Origin: Floccularia luteovirens
Lineage: Eukaryota; Basidiomycota; Agaricomycetes; Agaricales; Squamanitaceae
Assembly: GCA_009739215.1 (NCBI GenBank)
Contig: VSJF01000005.1
Location: 1,798,001 to 1,862,000, forward strand
Direction of reading: 5' to 3'
DNA length: 64,000 nt
The notes under the pieces were generated by a model. The model was not told the origin of the DNA and did no database searches. It saw nothing but the letters and a program-made list of their open reading frames with translations. This document shows, one piece after another, positions 1 to 12,300 of the stretch. The translations under genes were made by a program, and so were the position numbers. The stretch's first letter is position 1; each line of letters opens with the position of its first letter.

Positions 1-1914
1 CTGACTTTCCAGATGGCGGACTACAAGCTTGGTTAACTGTGGCTGGAGCGTGGGTTTTCTAGTTCTGTTCGCACAATACATGAATACTAATAGATGTTAT
101 GAAAAAATAGTTCACTCGTGCAATATTGCATGTTTGGGTACGAAAAATTCCAAATCTTGTTTTCGTCATATTGCTTATCGCGTTTCTTTGTAACCAGATA
201 CATTAATGCATTTGGTGTCTACCAAGATTATTATGTTCGACAATACTTAGTACACTTTTCTCCAAGTACGATTGGGTACGTTTCCCAAAAATTCATGCGG
301 CAACCGTTTGTTCATATAGCCACTCTAGATGGATTGGTGGAGTACAGGTCTTCTTCAATTTTTCTCTCGGCGCTATTACTGGTCGAATTTTCGATCGAGG
401 CTACTTGTAAGTAAATCATGATTGAAAGGTTCAATATTGAAACCAACCATGATGCTGCTAGCTATCACCTCATGATCGCGGGAACTATCTTACAAGCTGT
501 TGCATGTAAGCGCGACTCCATCATTTCTTATTGGTCACTCAATAAAGGCTATTTATAGTGTTTATGCTATCGTTATCCCATGAAAACTCGTACTACCAGG
601 TCTTTTTAACGAACGGCCTGTGCTTTGGTCTTGCTTCGGGATTGACATATGTTCCGAGTACGGAGCCATCTCTACCTGCACCCATTTTTCGTTAACGCAT
701 GTTTCTCGGCAGGTTTGAGTATTGTGGGACACTATTTCCGAAAGCGACGCCCATTAGCAATGGGTATCGTATCTTCTGGTTCTGCCCTTGGTAAAATCGC
801 TCCCGAAAATGAGTTTATACATTCTAACGCGCGCATATAGGTGCCGTTTTAAATCCAATCATGCTCAACAAACTCATCAATGGTCATATTGGGTTCCACA
901 ATGGAGTACGTATTAGTGCGGCGCTCAACACATTCCTTCTACTCGTAGCTTTGTCGATTATGCGCACTCGCCTGCCTCCAAAAACGCAACCTACGCCATT
1001 CCCTTTCCTCGAGTTCATGCGTCAACCAACTTATTTCATTGCTGTAATTGGGTAAGTATCAAACGCGACTCTTCGGCAAGCCTTCTGATTGTATTTCAGA
1101 GGTATCCTCGGTATGTGTGGTCTCTTCTTCCCAGTGTTTTACCTTCAGCTCGATTCGATTTCACATGGCGTTGAGCCGCAACTCGCCTTTTATGCTGTAC
1201 GGACTATTTGTTACACTTTCTTGACAGCAACTTATCAAGTATATTAGCTCTCGATCCTCAATACAGCAAGTATCTTAGGAAGAAGTATCCCATCTGCCTT
1301 GGCCCCACGGCTGGGTGTATTCAACCTTCTAATATTTTTCTCGATCTGCACCGGGATTGTAACACTATGTATGGCTGTGATCAAAGATACTGCTGGTACC
1401 GCAATTTTCGCAGTATTTTTCGGTTTCTTCTCTGGCGGCTGTGAGTATCCTTTCAACTAAATTATGCTACTAAGTAATATCTTTTGCTTCGTAGTGATTG
1501 CAATGACTCCTGCTATGCTTGGTTAGTACCCAAATCATATTATGTTGATCTGTGTGACTAAGATTACTTGTTACAGGCCAACTGTCAAAGGACATGAGTG
1601 AAATTGGCTCACGGATGGGCATATATTTTGGTATTGCTGGTATTCTCGGTTTATTCGGTATGTATTCTGTTACGCAAAATTGGCTATTTTATTTAAATAT
1701 ACACGATAAACAGCAACTCCAATTGCCGGCGCATTGCTGACGAGCCAGTACCACTGGATAAACGCAATTCTCTTTGCGGGGGTGCGTAGCGATTACTTTT
1801 TCTTATTTCATTCGTGCTTATCCTATACTACAGATTACACTTATAATGTCTGGTCTATTCTTCTTGGGCACCCGACATCTACTCGTAAAACAAAAACGAA
1901 CAAAATGGTTATAG
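1..1914 (+). CDS. MFS transporter, monocarboxylate transporter (MCT)-like, 5' partial
   Basis: Plasma-membrane permease of the fungal MCT-like major facilitator family; substrate not predictable. The start lies before the window, and the frame opens with DFPDGGLQAWLTVAGA, the usual segment just before the first membrane helix. Removing short introns gives a continuous frame: LVQYCMFG, YINAFGVYQDYYVRQYL, WIGGVQVFFNFSLG, FDRGYF/YHLMIAG, HYFRKRRPLAMGI, then LNTASILGRSIPSALAPRLG and the last helices, ending in KQKRTKWL with the stop at 1912-1914. In-frame stops seen in the raw sequence (for example TAG at 59-61) fall inside introns such as 50-110. The gene looks intact. It is paralogous to the minus-strand gene at 6182-8169 and shares at least three phase-2 intron positions with it. 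Family assignment is firm; function beyond transport is inference. Confidence 0.88.
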
Positions 1915-3525
1915 CCATCTGACTTGCATATCTAAGTAACGAAAACAGGATCTTCATGCATCATGCGTCATGGCTTACACGATTATTCCGCATCTGAATT
2001 CCCAGTAGAAAAGTTCTATTTACCTCCAACAGTATGAGGATTGTATTTGTGACATTATCCTAACATTCATTTAATCTTCGATGATTATATCAATAAACTT
2101 GACTTTGCTCAGTATAATCAGTTTGACCTACTGGCTTCAATCAAGCTTACAACTCAGTGTTAGCTTATCCATTACGTTACACGCTTGGTGATTCGATGAT
2201 AATGTTAATGTCTGTAATACATTTCTACTTGGAGAAGCTCGGGCGATTCACTGATGACCGGACCTGCTGTAATCATTTTATCAATTTATTCCTGGATGGC
2301 AGGTACTGGTTCCCAGTCTCGTGTCGTGATGGCATGATGGCCGGTTACAGACCTATTTAGACTGTCATCCAGCTGCAACTGATAAAGCAGATTCGCAACA
2401 TGATCCCCCAGTTCGTACCTGTTAATAAGCGGTTTGGTTTACTTTGCTTATTCCCAACGTATAGGAGCGGGGTAGAATGATAACGGAAAATAAGTAATGC
2501 CACCTAATTACTTATAATAAATAGTTTAAATGCATATAGATCTAATCCCTAACGTAAACTTTCGGAGTCATCCTTCTATGGTGGACATACATGCCAGAGA
2601 CTTCGAAAGCCACGAATCTATCCCATCGATTTGTTGAATGTATTTGAGTGAATGTCTTTGAAAAGGTGTAATACTAGTACTCAAGAATCAGTAAGTCAAG
2701 GCATGGAAAGTTCTATAATTCAATAGTGTTAAAGAGCACCTGAACTATACAATGAATGATGTAACACGGGCGGGTGTGGAACACTGAATCGGGTGCACTG
2801 ATGTATGTGCAAAAGTGTACAGGCCGGTTCGTGGGGTAAGGTTACTTAGAAGAGTCCAAATGGAACGCAGACTATCAAACTTCCTTCGAGCTGCATGTAT
2901 TCCCGGTGACAGTCGGTAGAGATATAGAGGTTACCACGGTAATTACTGGGATACAAGATGTGTAAGCAATCTCCGAGAATGCGAACCATACAACCAATAC
3001 ACCTCGGAGCGGAGGTGAAGATATTCTAAAGGGCAATTTCATAGAACTATGAGTGCCATCTGACTAGATGTGTTCATAGAGTAAGAAACATATGTCGATT
3101 CCGAAGAGCATACGTCGGAAACAGGGGTGGATAGGAGAGTTTTTATTTCGAAAGTACGACATAGGACAGGGAATCACTTAGTGGATTCCCCCTTTGCGAA
3201 GTGGCTCGTCAGAGGGCGTAGCGCTTGACTTTAACGTTTATGTTTAACCGCTGGCCTATTCACCTTTTGGAGTGACCGGCAGCTACCAGAAGAACGTCTC
3301 CGGATGGTGATAAGATCAGGACAACAAATTGGACTTGCGTACAGTTCATGATCGTGGGAGATACATATCATGTTCACTATGGCTTTGTACAGGGTCTGTA
3401 CCTCATCGATACTGAACGGACGCAACACCACTACACAGCCCCGACAAACATAGCTTCTACAACCCTCACCTTGGAACAGTATATTAGATCACTTGTCTTT
3501 TGTACAAACTTCTTGTGAATAATCC
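1915..3525. other. Intergenic stretch, no convincing gene
   Basis: About 1.6 kb between the MFS gene and the hydrolase. It has no long ORF and no recognisable domain. A minus-strand reading between about 3180 and 3440 can be spliced into a short open chain containing VLILSPSGDVLLVAAG, but there is no clear ATG and one intron would be only about 31 nt, so it is not called as a gene. Confidence 0.5.
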
Positions 3526-4971
3526 ATGCTTGTCCACCTAATTTACGTCCACGGATTTCAAGGTGCTCTGATCACTGACCCATAGATAATTACTTGCTTA
3601 CAGTGACAGTTTCTAGGTAATGATACCACATTTCAAGTAGGTTGAATCCCAACACACTTCTGTTGAATTCCTGAGGCAGAATTTGCAGTCATTCCCAACG
3701 CACCTACAACAATATCTAGCCTCGCATGTGGCACCAAACCGGGGAATAGAGTTTAAGACTAGCTTATATCCAACATACAAAAGTGTAAAGCCGATATCTT
3801 ATGCGATGAATAACTTCTTAGAGTGGTATGTAAATCAATTGTTATTCGATCTAACGAGTGGAGTAGTTAAGTAATGACCTAGGTTATCAACGCAACCTCC
3901 TGGACCAGTTATACTCCTAGGACATTCTATGGGCGGTTTGCTTGTCGCGGAAGCAGCGACACACGCAAGCAATAATACAGATGATCACCCCGGCGCAAAG
4001 CCACGTCGTATAAAGGGTGTTATTGCGTTCGATACACCATATCTCGGCATGCACCCTCACGTCGTCAAGAGTGGTATTGCATCGTTGTTCCAGAAAGATG
4101 AGGGAGAGGAGAAGAAGTCAGAGAAGGAAATGAATCCTCACAAAGATGTTTCCGTAGTCAGTCCTCAAGTGACGGATGACTGGGAAAAATTTAAGACCCG
4201 TACGTCTCTAAGTAAACTGATCTTGAGCATCATGAAATTGAAAATGTCTTGCCAGATAATTTTACTTCCCCACCATCGACTCTAGCACCAAGTCCGTCCC
4301 ATGTTTCCAACGGTCGGTCGGCCCCAGCACTTCGTCCACCTTCACCTTTCCTAGACCATGCAATTTCTTTCGTTTCCGAGCAGTCAAATCATCCTCTCCT
4401 ACGATGGTTACGCAAACATTCAAACGACCTCCTAGGAGATGGGCGGAAGTGGTTTGTCGATCGCTTTCAATTTGGTTCCTGCATGTTCGATCCTGTTGGC
4501 TTGAAAGAGCGCTACGCGCAGCTGGTAGGTTGGCGAGGAGGTCTATGGGTCAATTATTGGACCCAGACATCACCCGAGACTCATGGTAAGGCTCAAAAAA
4601 TTGGTGAAAATCTTAGTCTGGTCGCCGATAATGACATGGCGCTTCGTATGGTTACGGGAATTGGAAATCATTCTGAAAGTCCTTCATTAGAAGGCTCACA
4701 TCAAGAAACACCGGAAACGGGGGAAATTCATTCATCTTCCAAGTCCAATAAGCGAAAGGAAATCAGCACTCCACGTCATTTTGTAGTTCTGCCAACTGGG
4801 CTTGGTAAGGTTCTGGGAGGTGGTGAGAAATGGGAAATGGTTCCCATCGCGGGAGTCCATGATGAAGTAGCTGCTCATTGTGGGCTCTTTATACCAGGGC
4901 AAAACCTGGATTATGACGGTTTTGTAGAGAGGGTTGGTTTGAAGGTCTTGAACTGGTGCGAATATTTTTAA
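3526..4971 (+). CDS. Alpha/beta-hydrolase (DUF676/lipase-like serine esterase)
   Basis: Predicted serine hydrolase acting on a lipid or ester; substrate unknown. The chosen ATG gives MLVHLIYVHGFQG, the first strand and oxyanion-hole HG motif of the fold. Splicing then yields NDTTFQ and SFPTHLQQYLASHV, and after an intron at about 3829-3889 the nucleophile elbow GHSMGG (catalytic Ser) within VILLGHSMGGLLVAEAA. FDTPYLGMHP follows. An intron near 4200-4256 leads into a long 3' exon. The C-terminal AGVHDEVAAHCGLF region probably carries the catalytic His. The middle (about residues 150-240) is low-complexity and Ser/Pro/Glu-rich. No signal peptide is seen, so a cytosolic or membrane-associated role is likely. 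It lies between an MFS gene and a BTB gene with no sign of joint regulation. Confidence 0.85.
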
Positions 4972-5086
4972 TCAATCATGCTGGTGAATATATAGGGATT
5001 CGGTTAGACAGTCATGGTGATAATGTTTATACAATTGTAAATACATAATCTTGGGACTACAAACATTGGAGATTTGATCGTGAATA

Positions 5087-5971
5087 TTAAAATATAAACC
5101 CAAGCTGTTGTGCCGGTGGAGAATTAGAACCGGGGAAGAACATCTGATTCACCACACGCAGAACGTTCGTTCCCTCGTGCAGACTTGGAAATTGCCCGAA
5201 TGGATTTTCCATATTCCTTATCCGCTCCCTAGCTTCTGCGATCTTCACTGTCTTCTCCAGGCCCAATTTCTCAGCATCTGCGAGACTTAACGGTGACAGG
5301 CGACGACATATGGCTTCATAAGCTGGCTTCAACCAATGCTGTATGTTATGCTTCTCCGCCAGACATATCTGGGTAGCTGGATCGAGTCTGGTTTTGCATG
5401 AATCAATGCTGGCGATGGCGAATTCCCTGGCAGTATCAAAGTCGAAACGAGATGCGATCGACAGAAGGTCAACTAGTTGGTCTAGTTCTGTTTCCGAGTT
5501 TTTCCAAGTATCTACTGCTTTCTGCCCTTTGTGCTTCGATTTCTTCGTGCCCTCTCTAGGACTAAGACTGATAAACATCATTTTCGGAACTGGTATACAG
5601 TTGGTTGTATTGCACTCACCCTTCATAGAAGTAATCAAGTAGAACCTCGAACTCTTTTACCAAAACGCACGGTAGGAATAAAGGATGGTCATCCGAGCTG
5701 CCATCTGCGACACTTCCTTCTGGAATGGGACACTCGAACATCGTCCGAAACATAGGCGAGCCTTTAACCAGATAGTACCGATGCACTTTGAATAGAGTCT
5801 CCTCAACCTATGCATAAAACATAAGCCCACAATCAAAATATGGAGGCTAAGGGGGAAGGAAATCAGAGCACGAACCAACAATGTCACCATTTGATCCTCG
5901 AAGTAATACTTTGAATGACGTCTTGAACTCGAAGACGATGCTTCAGCATGGTAAGAGTGTGGATTCGTCAT
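5087..5971 (-). CDS. BTB/POZ domain protein
   Basis: Member of the large basidiomycete BTB/POZ family, probably a protein-interaction adaptor; partner unknown. Start is the ATG at 5971 (MTNPHSYHAEASSSSSRR). After a Ser-rich leader the protein reads KYYFEDQMVTLLVEETLFKV and HRYYLVKGSPMFRTMF, the canonical BTB beginning, then FEVLLDYFYEG. An intron at about 5587-5638 is removed. The C-terminal part (DQLVDLLSIASRFDFDTARE, IQHWLKPAYEAICRR, ADAEKLGLE) is the helical tail typical of these proteins: a change in location, a W-x-x-x-AY-x-AI/V-C motif, then a Leu-Gly turn. The frame is intact across two introns. The family is widely expanded in mushrooms, so no orthology is claimed. Confidence 0.85.
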
Positions 5972-6181
5972 CTCGAATTGAATCGTCGACAAGGTATATT
6001 ATGATGCTTGTGCACATAAGTTTGTGAACGTTCGACACGACGTTTGTAGCTTGCCACAACTGTCGGATGAATGAATACACCTCGGTTACTAATGTTTGAA
6101 TGTATTACGTAATCCAATTGATTTTTTGGTTTTGGACCCAGATCTATAGTACAATTGGGTCTATGAGATTGCAATATACAC

Positions 6182-8169
6182 TTAAAGCCATTGGGTGCCT
6201 TTTTGCCGAGATCGTACGAAACGGGTGGTACAGAAGCACACTCCGCCACTGAAAACACACGTCCCAGCGAACACAATTGGCCGCCACCACTGGAAGGAGG
6301 TAGATAACAAAGCCCCAGCGATTGGTGTTCCTATTTCAATGTCAAGGTGTGTACTACCAGAGAGAAGTTCCATGGAACATACCAACTAAACCACCAAAAC
6401 CTAGGGAAAAGGTGAGGTGTGAAATGTATTATAAGACGGAAGTATACATACCGGTAAAGGTAAAACATATTCCCATCCTCACCCCAATTTCAGAATCGTT
6501 CTCTGCCATGGAACTAACCATGGGCGGAAGAAGGCTGACATCTATGCATTGTGTGTGAGGCAAATTCTGATTCAAGGCAAATGAAAACTCACATGCTCCA
6601 GAAAAGAAGCCATAAAGTAGCGCAAATATGATGGTACTATCAACATTATTGACCGCGAGTGTGCAATATATCATCACAGATGCAGAGAAAACCGACGGAA
6701 TGACGAGATTGAATACTCCAAAGCGGAAAACAAAGACGTTGGGTAAGATTCGGCCAAGTACGCTGGCTCCGTTTAGGAATGCTATCTGGAGCTAAGGATG
6801 AATGAAGCTCCTTGGGGCTGAAGTGATGGACGTACAGTGTAAAACGCTAAACCAGGATCAATGCCGTTTTTTATGGCATTGAGTTGCAGAAAGAAAATGG
6901 GGAAATAGAGACCTGTTAATACTAACACTGTCCTGTGATTGTGATATTACGAAATGCTTGGAAATTTTGAATCATGAAAAGACTTACCCTACTATTAGTA
7001 TTACATAGGCTGGTTCTTTCAGGAAGACGCGGAAATTCTGCACAGCAGTGTTGGCTCTTTTTGGGTTTGGTGGTAAGCGGGGTTTCATTAACAGAATGGA
7101 GACAACTAGAAGGCCAGCATTCAATGCTGCACTTGCTCGGACGCCGTTATGAAAACCAAGGGGGCCATGGAACCATGCATTTAACATGATAGGATGGAGA
7201 GCTCCGCCCACGGCAGATCCCTGTCATATGAGTTAATATCATACCAGATATGATAATCAGAAGTCCACAAAGACTAACGGTGGTTGCAATTCCAATCGCT
7301 AATGCTCGACGTCGATGGAAGTAATGAGAAATGATAGCAACTCCCGGTATATACACTGTCCCGACTGCTATCCCAACTCCGAGGCCTTGGGCCAGAAATA
7401 CCTGTGTACGTCTAGTCAAAAATATCTAAAAAATAATAATACATTCTACGATGGCTTACTTGGTAATACTGTTCCGCTTGTGTTAGGGAAAGCATGAACA
7501 GGCAGAACACCAGGAGGAAGGAGCCACCAATCATAAGGTGATAACTAACGAATCATTAGCACAGCATTGAATACCACGGAAAATGCTCACAAGTGTCCAG
7601 TATCGAAAGCTCTACCAGAGAACAGGCCGCAAGAAAGTACCAGACATAGCTGGACACTACCTATCCAGCTGAATAAAAGGGTACATCAAACATTAAGCGA
7701 GAAATCTTGTAAGCGGACAAACCTTATTTGTGAGGACGTATATTTAGGGCCTAAATATTCCCGAACGTAAAAATCTAAATGACACCTTAGCCGCCATCAT
7801 AGAAGTTGGTTGGGAGGTGAAGACGGACCATTATACACCCCGTATGCATTTGTGTACCTGGACCAGAAGATCAAACGAACGACATCAATTGAAAAGATCG
7901 TACAACGCACCCAAAGGTACAAAATTGGGATATCCACCTGCTCAAGTCATCAATACAATCAAATCCAATCACGACACACCCCTTGGTAATACGTACACGC
8001 CTAGTACAACAGTCCACGCCCTCCAACCTCCCTCAGGAAATGTTATCTCATCGACGGTGCTGTCATCAGGGCATGGTTCTGTGGGTGAGTAGTCGAGTTT
8101 TTCTGACAGTGACAGTGAATCTCCGCCCTTGTCATGTGAGGATTGTGAGGGACTACGCTGCATGGCCAT
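6182..8169 (-). CDS. MFS transporter, MCT-like (paralogue of the gene at 1-1914)
   Basis: Twelve-helix permease of the monocarboxylate-transporter-like family. The cytosolic N-terminus is about 50 residues of Ser/Asp-rich sequence followed by FPEGGWRAWTVVLG. After splicing come WISQFCTFG, YTNAYGVYN, DFYVREYL, WIGSVQLCLVLSCG, YHLMIGGSFLLVFCLFMLSL, AQGLGVGIAVGTVYIPGV, HYFHRRRALAIGIATTGSA, GLYFPIFFLQLNAIKNGIDP and FLNGASVLGRILPNVF. It ends in RSRQKGTQWL. All junctions keep frame, so the gene looks functional. Start is uncertain: ATGs at 8202, 8169 and 8163 are in frame, and the shorter leader fits the family better. Introns in FG/Y, S/WIG and (GY)F/YHLM sit where they do in the other MFS gene, so the two are duplicates. 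Substrate cannot be inferred. Confidence 0.88.
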
Positions 8170-11100
8170 CAGTACGCAGTGACACTTCTGAAGCACTAGC
8201 ACAGTACCCGCACCATGAAGAAAGACGTTGGATGAAGTAGTATTGGCCTCGTTTCACGGCTCTTGTCACTAGTTAACGAACAAGTTAACAGTGGCTTTGT
8301 GATGTCTTCATGTCATTATTATACTGACTTTGTTTACAAGTGGACGTAAATATTCCACCCGAGGATTAAGGAACAGCCGGCGGCAGGAGGAGCCGATACA
8401 GCCAAGGGAGTTCACATGAAGTGATCATGAGTACCCCAGTTTAATGCTGGATAATTCCAGTGAGAGAATGTACAATGATAAATATAGAGTGTCACGACAA
8501 CTGCTCACGTCGTTGTTCCCTTTGCAAGACGGACATCGAACCTGATGCAGATAAGTCGAGCATAACGCGGCCGGCGGCAATGCAGCGGTGATTGCTCGGA
8601 TTCTCCAATGGAATCGTCTACAAGCCGCTTTCTGGGGTTAAGAACTTGGAAAAGTGGAGCGATTAGAGGCAAAGTGTCCAACTTCAGCTTCAGTTTTTGT
8701 GGTGACGCAATAGTACTGATTCTCTACCCCCAGCACATCCTTGATATTTCCTTCGCTTCCTCAACTCCTCGCCAGTCCATCTCAAAGTTTAGCGCATTAT
8801 GCACTAAGCTTCGCATTGGCTGTGTTTGTTGATACCGAGGTGTCGCTTCCACATTGCAAATGGGGTGAGTACTTTGCATGGAAACGTGTTCCAAGCCATT
8901 GCGTATACACAACAAAATTCGATCTGCTCGGAGCTTTACACCAACATATCACAGTAATTGAGTGATTTGTGTGAGGCAAGAATGAGAAACAATTGGAAGG
9001 CAGAGTTGAAGAGGTGCGTAAGTCACCGAATGACCCTGTACTACGGTTTATTTTAGTTGAGAACTTGAAGTCAAACCTTACTAGTCTTTCAGGTTAACCA
9101 TTGATTTCATCTATAAACGACACCTAGCGTAACTTCCAACATCTGTCGCTGTACATACATGCCATCCCATCCTGACGGCCTGAATACCTTTGTCTATCAT
9201 GATGCCTACTGGGTTCTGAATCAGTCTCTGCATATTGTGAACAAAATAGGATCACAAGACCTATTCGTTGGCTGCATTTTCCTTCTTCACTTCTTCCAAT
9301 GTCTGGCGTCTATCCCTGGACTGATCATAAGGGACCATTAATCCTGGATCGAAAAGCTGATGATGATGAAATTAACTTTTCGTGGATCTCTCGCGTGGTT
9401 CAGTATCTCTGTGCGCGTTCGTACTATCCCTGTTTTTCCTCAGATATTCAGCAACCCATTGATCATTGATATTACAGCACGTCTCGTTTGTTTAGACTGA
9501 AAACTGCTGCGCGCTCAGCACGCTCTTGATATTGATTCATAATGACATCGCCATACTAATGATTTTGGTCTTTATGAAGGGTCAGTTAACTTCCCTGGCG
9601 GACGAAATATCTTTTTAATACAACCATTCTTCTACGGGTCAGAGATATAGGACGTCATTTCTAATTCTGCGCATCCAAACAGATTGTTACAATCGGGAAT
9701 AATTTAGATCCGAAGTGTGTGATATAAATACTCTTGGACAACGTAACACTAAACTACTCAATGTATGGGGTTGCAGAATTCTAGTCTTCTACTTGTGTTA
9801 CCTCCAGGCAGAAATTTGGCATTTGTCAGAAGTTCCCTGCAGGTAAGCAGCTCCTCTAAAAAGTTTAACCTTCCAAATTTAACTTTTCATCGTTTTCAGC
9901 TAGCAATATGTTAGATTGATAGATCATTTCTACATAAGTTTTGTTGTGCCGTAATACTCCTGGGAAGTCATATGCTTCGGTCATATTCATGCTATCATTA
10001 GCGTTTGTTACTTTCTGCGAAAGAAATTATTGCTCTCCGCCGTTGAAGGGTTGTTCAGTTTTTCGTCCACCCATGTGCTTGGGACTGGTTTTGACATATG
10101 TGCATTTTCTTTTATTAGTCTGTTAATGTTAATCAACATCAAGTGATCCTGGTGCAGGTCTGGCGGTGGAATGTCATCATTTAAAAAAGTCACGGTCTGC
10201 CTGCTATAGGTATAAATTAGCCCGTAGAGCGCTGGACATTCTTACATTCTTCACATCATCTTGACTTGCTCAGATCTTACTCTGTACCAAATTATGTTAT
10301 ACCGCTTTCGCCACAACACCGTTTGTCTCCGTAACGGCAATTTGCAGAAGCGCAGCATCAATACTCCCGAATGTAGTCGACAATATGAACCAGCCAAATG
10401 GTTAAGAACCTGAGAAATATTCCACTTTTGTTTGTGATCATTGGGGTCATTGTATATTTATCGTTGACGCTCGTTATCTCCAGAGGGGTCTTATTGTCAT
10501 CCAAACTCATCTCTTCTTCATTAAAAGTGACGCCGTGAAATATGGGATTAACCGAACTCCCTGTATAAGTAAATGCCCTTGTTTCATGGAACGATCTGCC
10601 TATCTATTATGACCATGGTGGATTCTTCTGGCTATAGAACTCTCAGCCTAAGACTAGTTAACAAGGATACGTGAGTTCTTATAGATATATGTAGGTTGTT
10701 CAGCTTATTGAGCTTTATCATGGGAAGAGGATATACTTTCTGTGTCAGCTGCACTCCTTGATATAATAAAAACTTTTTACACACCGCGAGCATTCTGTGA
10801 ATTTGTGCTGAACAGATCGTGTCCTCAGACTCGGAAACCAATAAGCGCACCACCTTGCTAAACGAATTTATTTGGCAGGGATATTTCTAACCACGATTCC
10901 CACTAAGGAGTCTCTTTACAAGAAGCACCCATGTTTACCTTACGTTAACTTAACACAGGCGGAACTTTGTTGGTCCAGTTCCGCATAGTCAATTTTTTTA
11001 CATTTCGGCTTTGACTCATTTCCACTGAGTCGCTAAGTATTATATTCCCTGTAATCAGTTGCCGGAAAAGGTTCTCAATACATAGTTCGAACTCAACGAA

Positions 11101-11479
11101 TAATAAGGTATGAAATGTGCTCATAGTGGTGACTGGACTTGATTAGATAGAAACATATGGAATACAGATCCCTACTCTAAAAGTGGATTGCTCATCCTGA
11201 CTAACAAATATCCAGTCAAGGTGACAGTTTGTGCGGAATGATTTGCAAACAGGGCATGAATATAATCGAGATAGCCCTGGTTGACTTCTCCAAGAATTGT
11301 TCCATCTGCAAGCATAGGTAAACATTGACAAGCATCTTAAACCATAGATGACTCTTGCTCCTTCTGCTAGAAACTGATATCATTAGTAAATACACGTTGA
11401 TTATGTACCAGAGACAACTAGTGAAGACGAACCAGGAGAAGTGGTGCCAGCGTCTGGCTACCTAAAGCTTCTTTGAATG
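8170..11479. other. Gene-poor stretch
   Basis: About 3.3 kb with only short scattered ORFs (for example 9159-9341 + and 10632-10853 -), none with a recognisable domain or plausible spliced extension. Base composition is AT-richer than the coding blocks. It includes the promoter of the MFS gene at its left end and the 3' flank of RPB9 at its right. Nothing else could be supported. Confidence 0.5.
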
Positions 11480-12057
11480 TTATCCATCTTCCGTCTCTGG
11501 ACGGTTGTCGGTTGGCAATGTTGGATCAGTAAAGCTATGGTTACACTTCGTGCAGACGAAGAATAATATCATGCGTGTTTCCTTTCGTTTCGACTGATCT
11601 TGATAGAATACAGCGCTGGGTAAAACCTCATGTAAGTTGCCGCTCTTCAGATAAGAATCAGACCCCATTTACTCTTCATTGCCACAACGCGGGCAAAGGA
11701 TATTTGAATGGGCCTATTCGCTTGTTAAATACTAATTGCTGTTAAAATTTGGACAGAATATACCCACCAGAGTTGGATCTGCTCCCAGATCCGTCGTAAC
11801 ACCCACCTGCTCTCTGGAAAGCTAAGTAAGTTCACTGTGTGAATCTAGAACAATGCCACCACCTACTTTGTAACTGTCAACAGATCATTTCGGTACACAC
11901 ATTTGTTATCGCCAATTTCATCATACTGACAGATCCTGCAGGCATAAACCATGATTCTTCGTTGTTGGTCCGCTTTTGGGTATAATAAGTTGTTGCATTC
12001 CGAACAAAAGTGGAGAGACGCCTGATGAGAATGAGTAATAATGTTCTGGAACAGCAA
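11480..12057 (-). CDS. RPB9: RNA polymerase II subunit RPB9
   Basis: Small zinc-ribbon subunit of RNA polymerase II involved in start-site choice, elongation and proofreading. The first ribbon is FCSECNNLLYPKADQQRR followed by MVYACRICQYDE, a C-x2-C..C-x2-C zinc site. Splicing (intron beginning GTAGGTGGTGG) gives KEQVGVTTDLGADPTL, matching the linker with the conserved DPTL. A second ribbon follows: ILCPRCGNED, then after an intron AVFYQDQSKRKETRMILFFV and CTKCNHSFTDP. Order and spacing match yeast and human RPB9. The first residues are uncertain: an ATG at 12057 is in frame (MLFQNIITHSHQ), but the stretch before ASLHFCSEC looks like a possible intron end, so a short upstream exon may exist. 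The MITE at 12301-12943 lies about 240 bp upstream of this start. Confidence 0.9.
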
Positions 12058-12300
12058 GATAGGTTGAAACGTGCCATGGTCAATAACGAAATTGGGAGCA
12101 AGACATGGCTGTGTCTGTCATTAGCATCAGTCCCAAATTTTTGTGTCGGAGATACAATGAGGTGTGACCTTCGCGCTCGGTTTTGGGCGGAGCTTTTTTT
12201 AATTCCGCTTCGGTGACCCCCGCATACCCGAACACTTACTTATACTGCCCGCAGGGAACTTTCTAAGTTAGGAAAAGGGTGAGATTGACAGTACGGATTA

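Noticed and set aside
50..110. In-frame TAG at 59-61 suggesting the first MFS gene is a pseudogene
   Set aside because: The stop lies in an intron (GTGGGT at 50 to TAG at 110); splicing gives GA-S-LVQYCMFG, the expected family sequence, and all later junctions keep frame.
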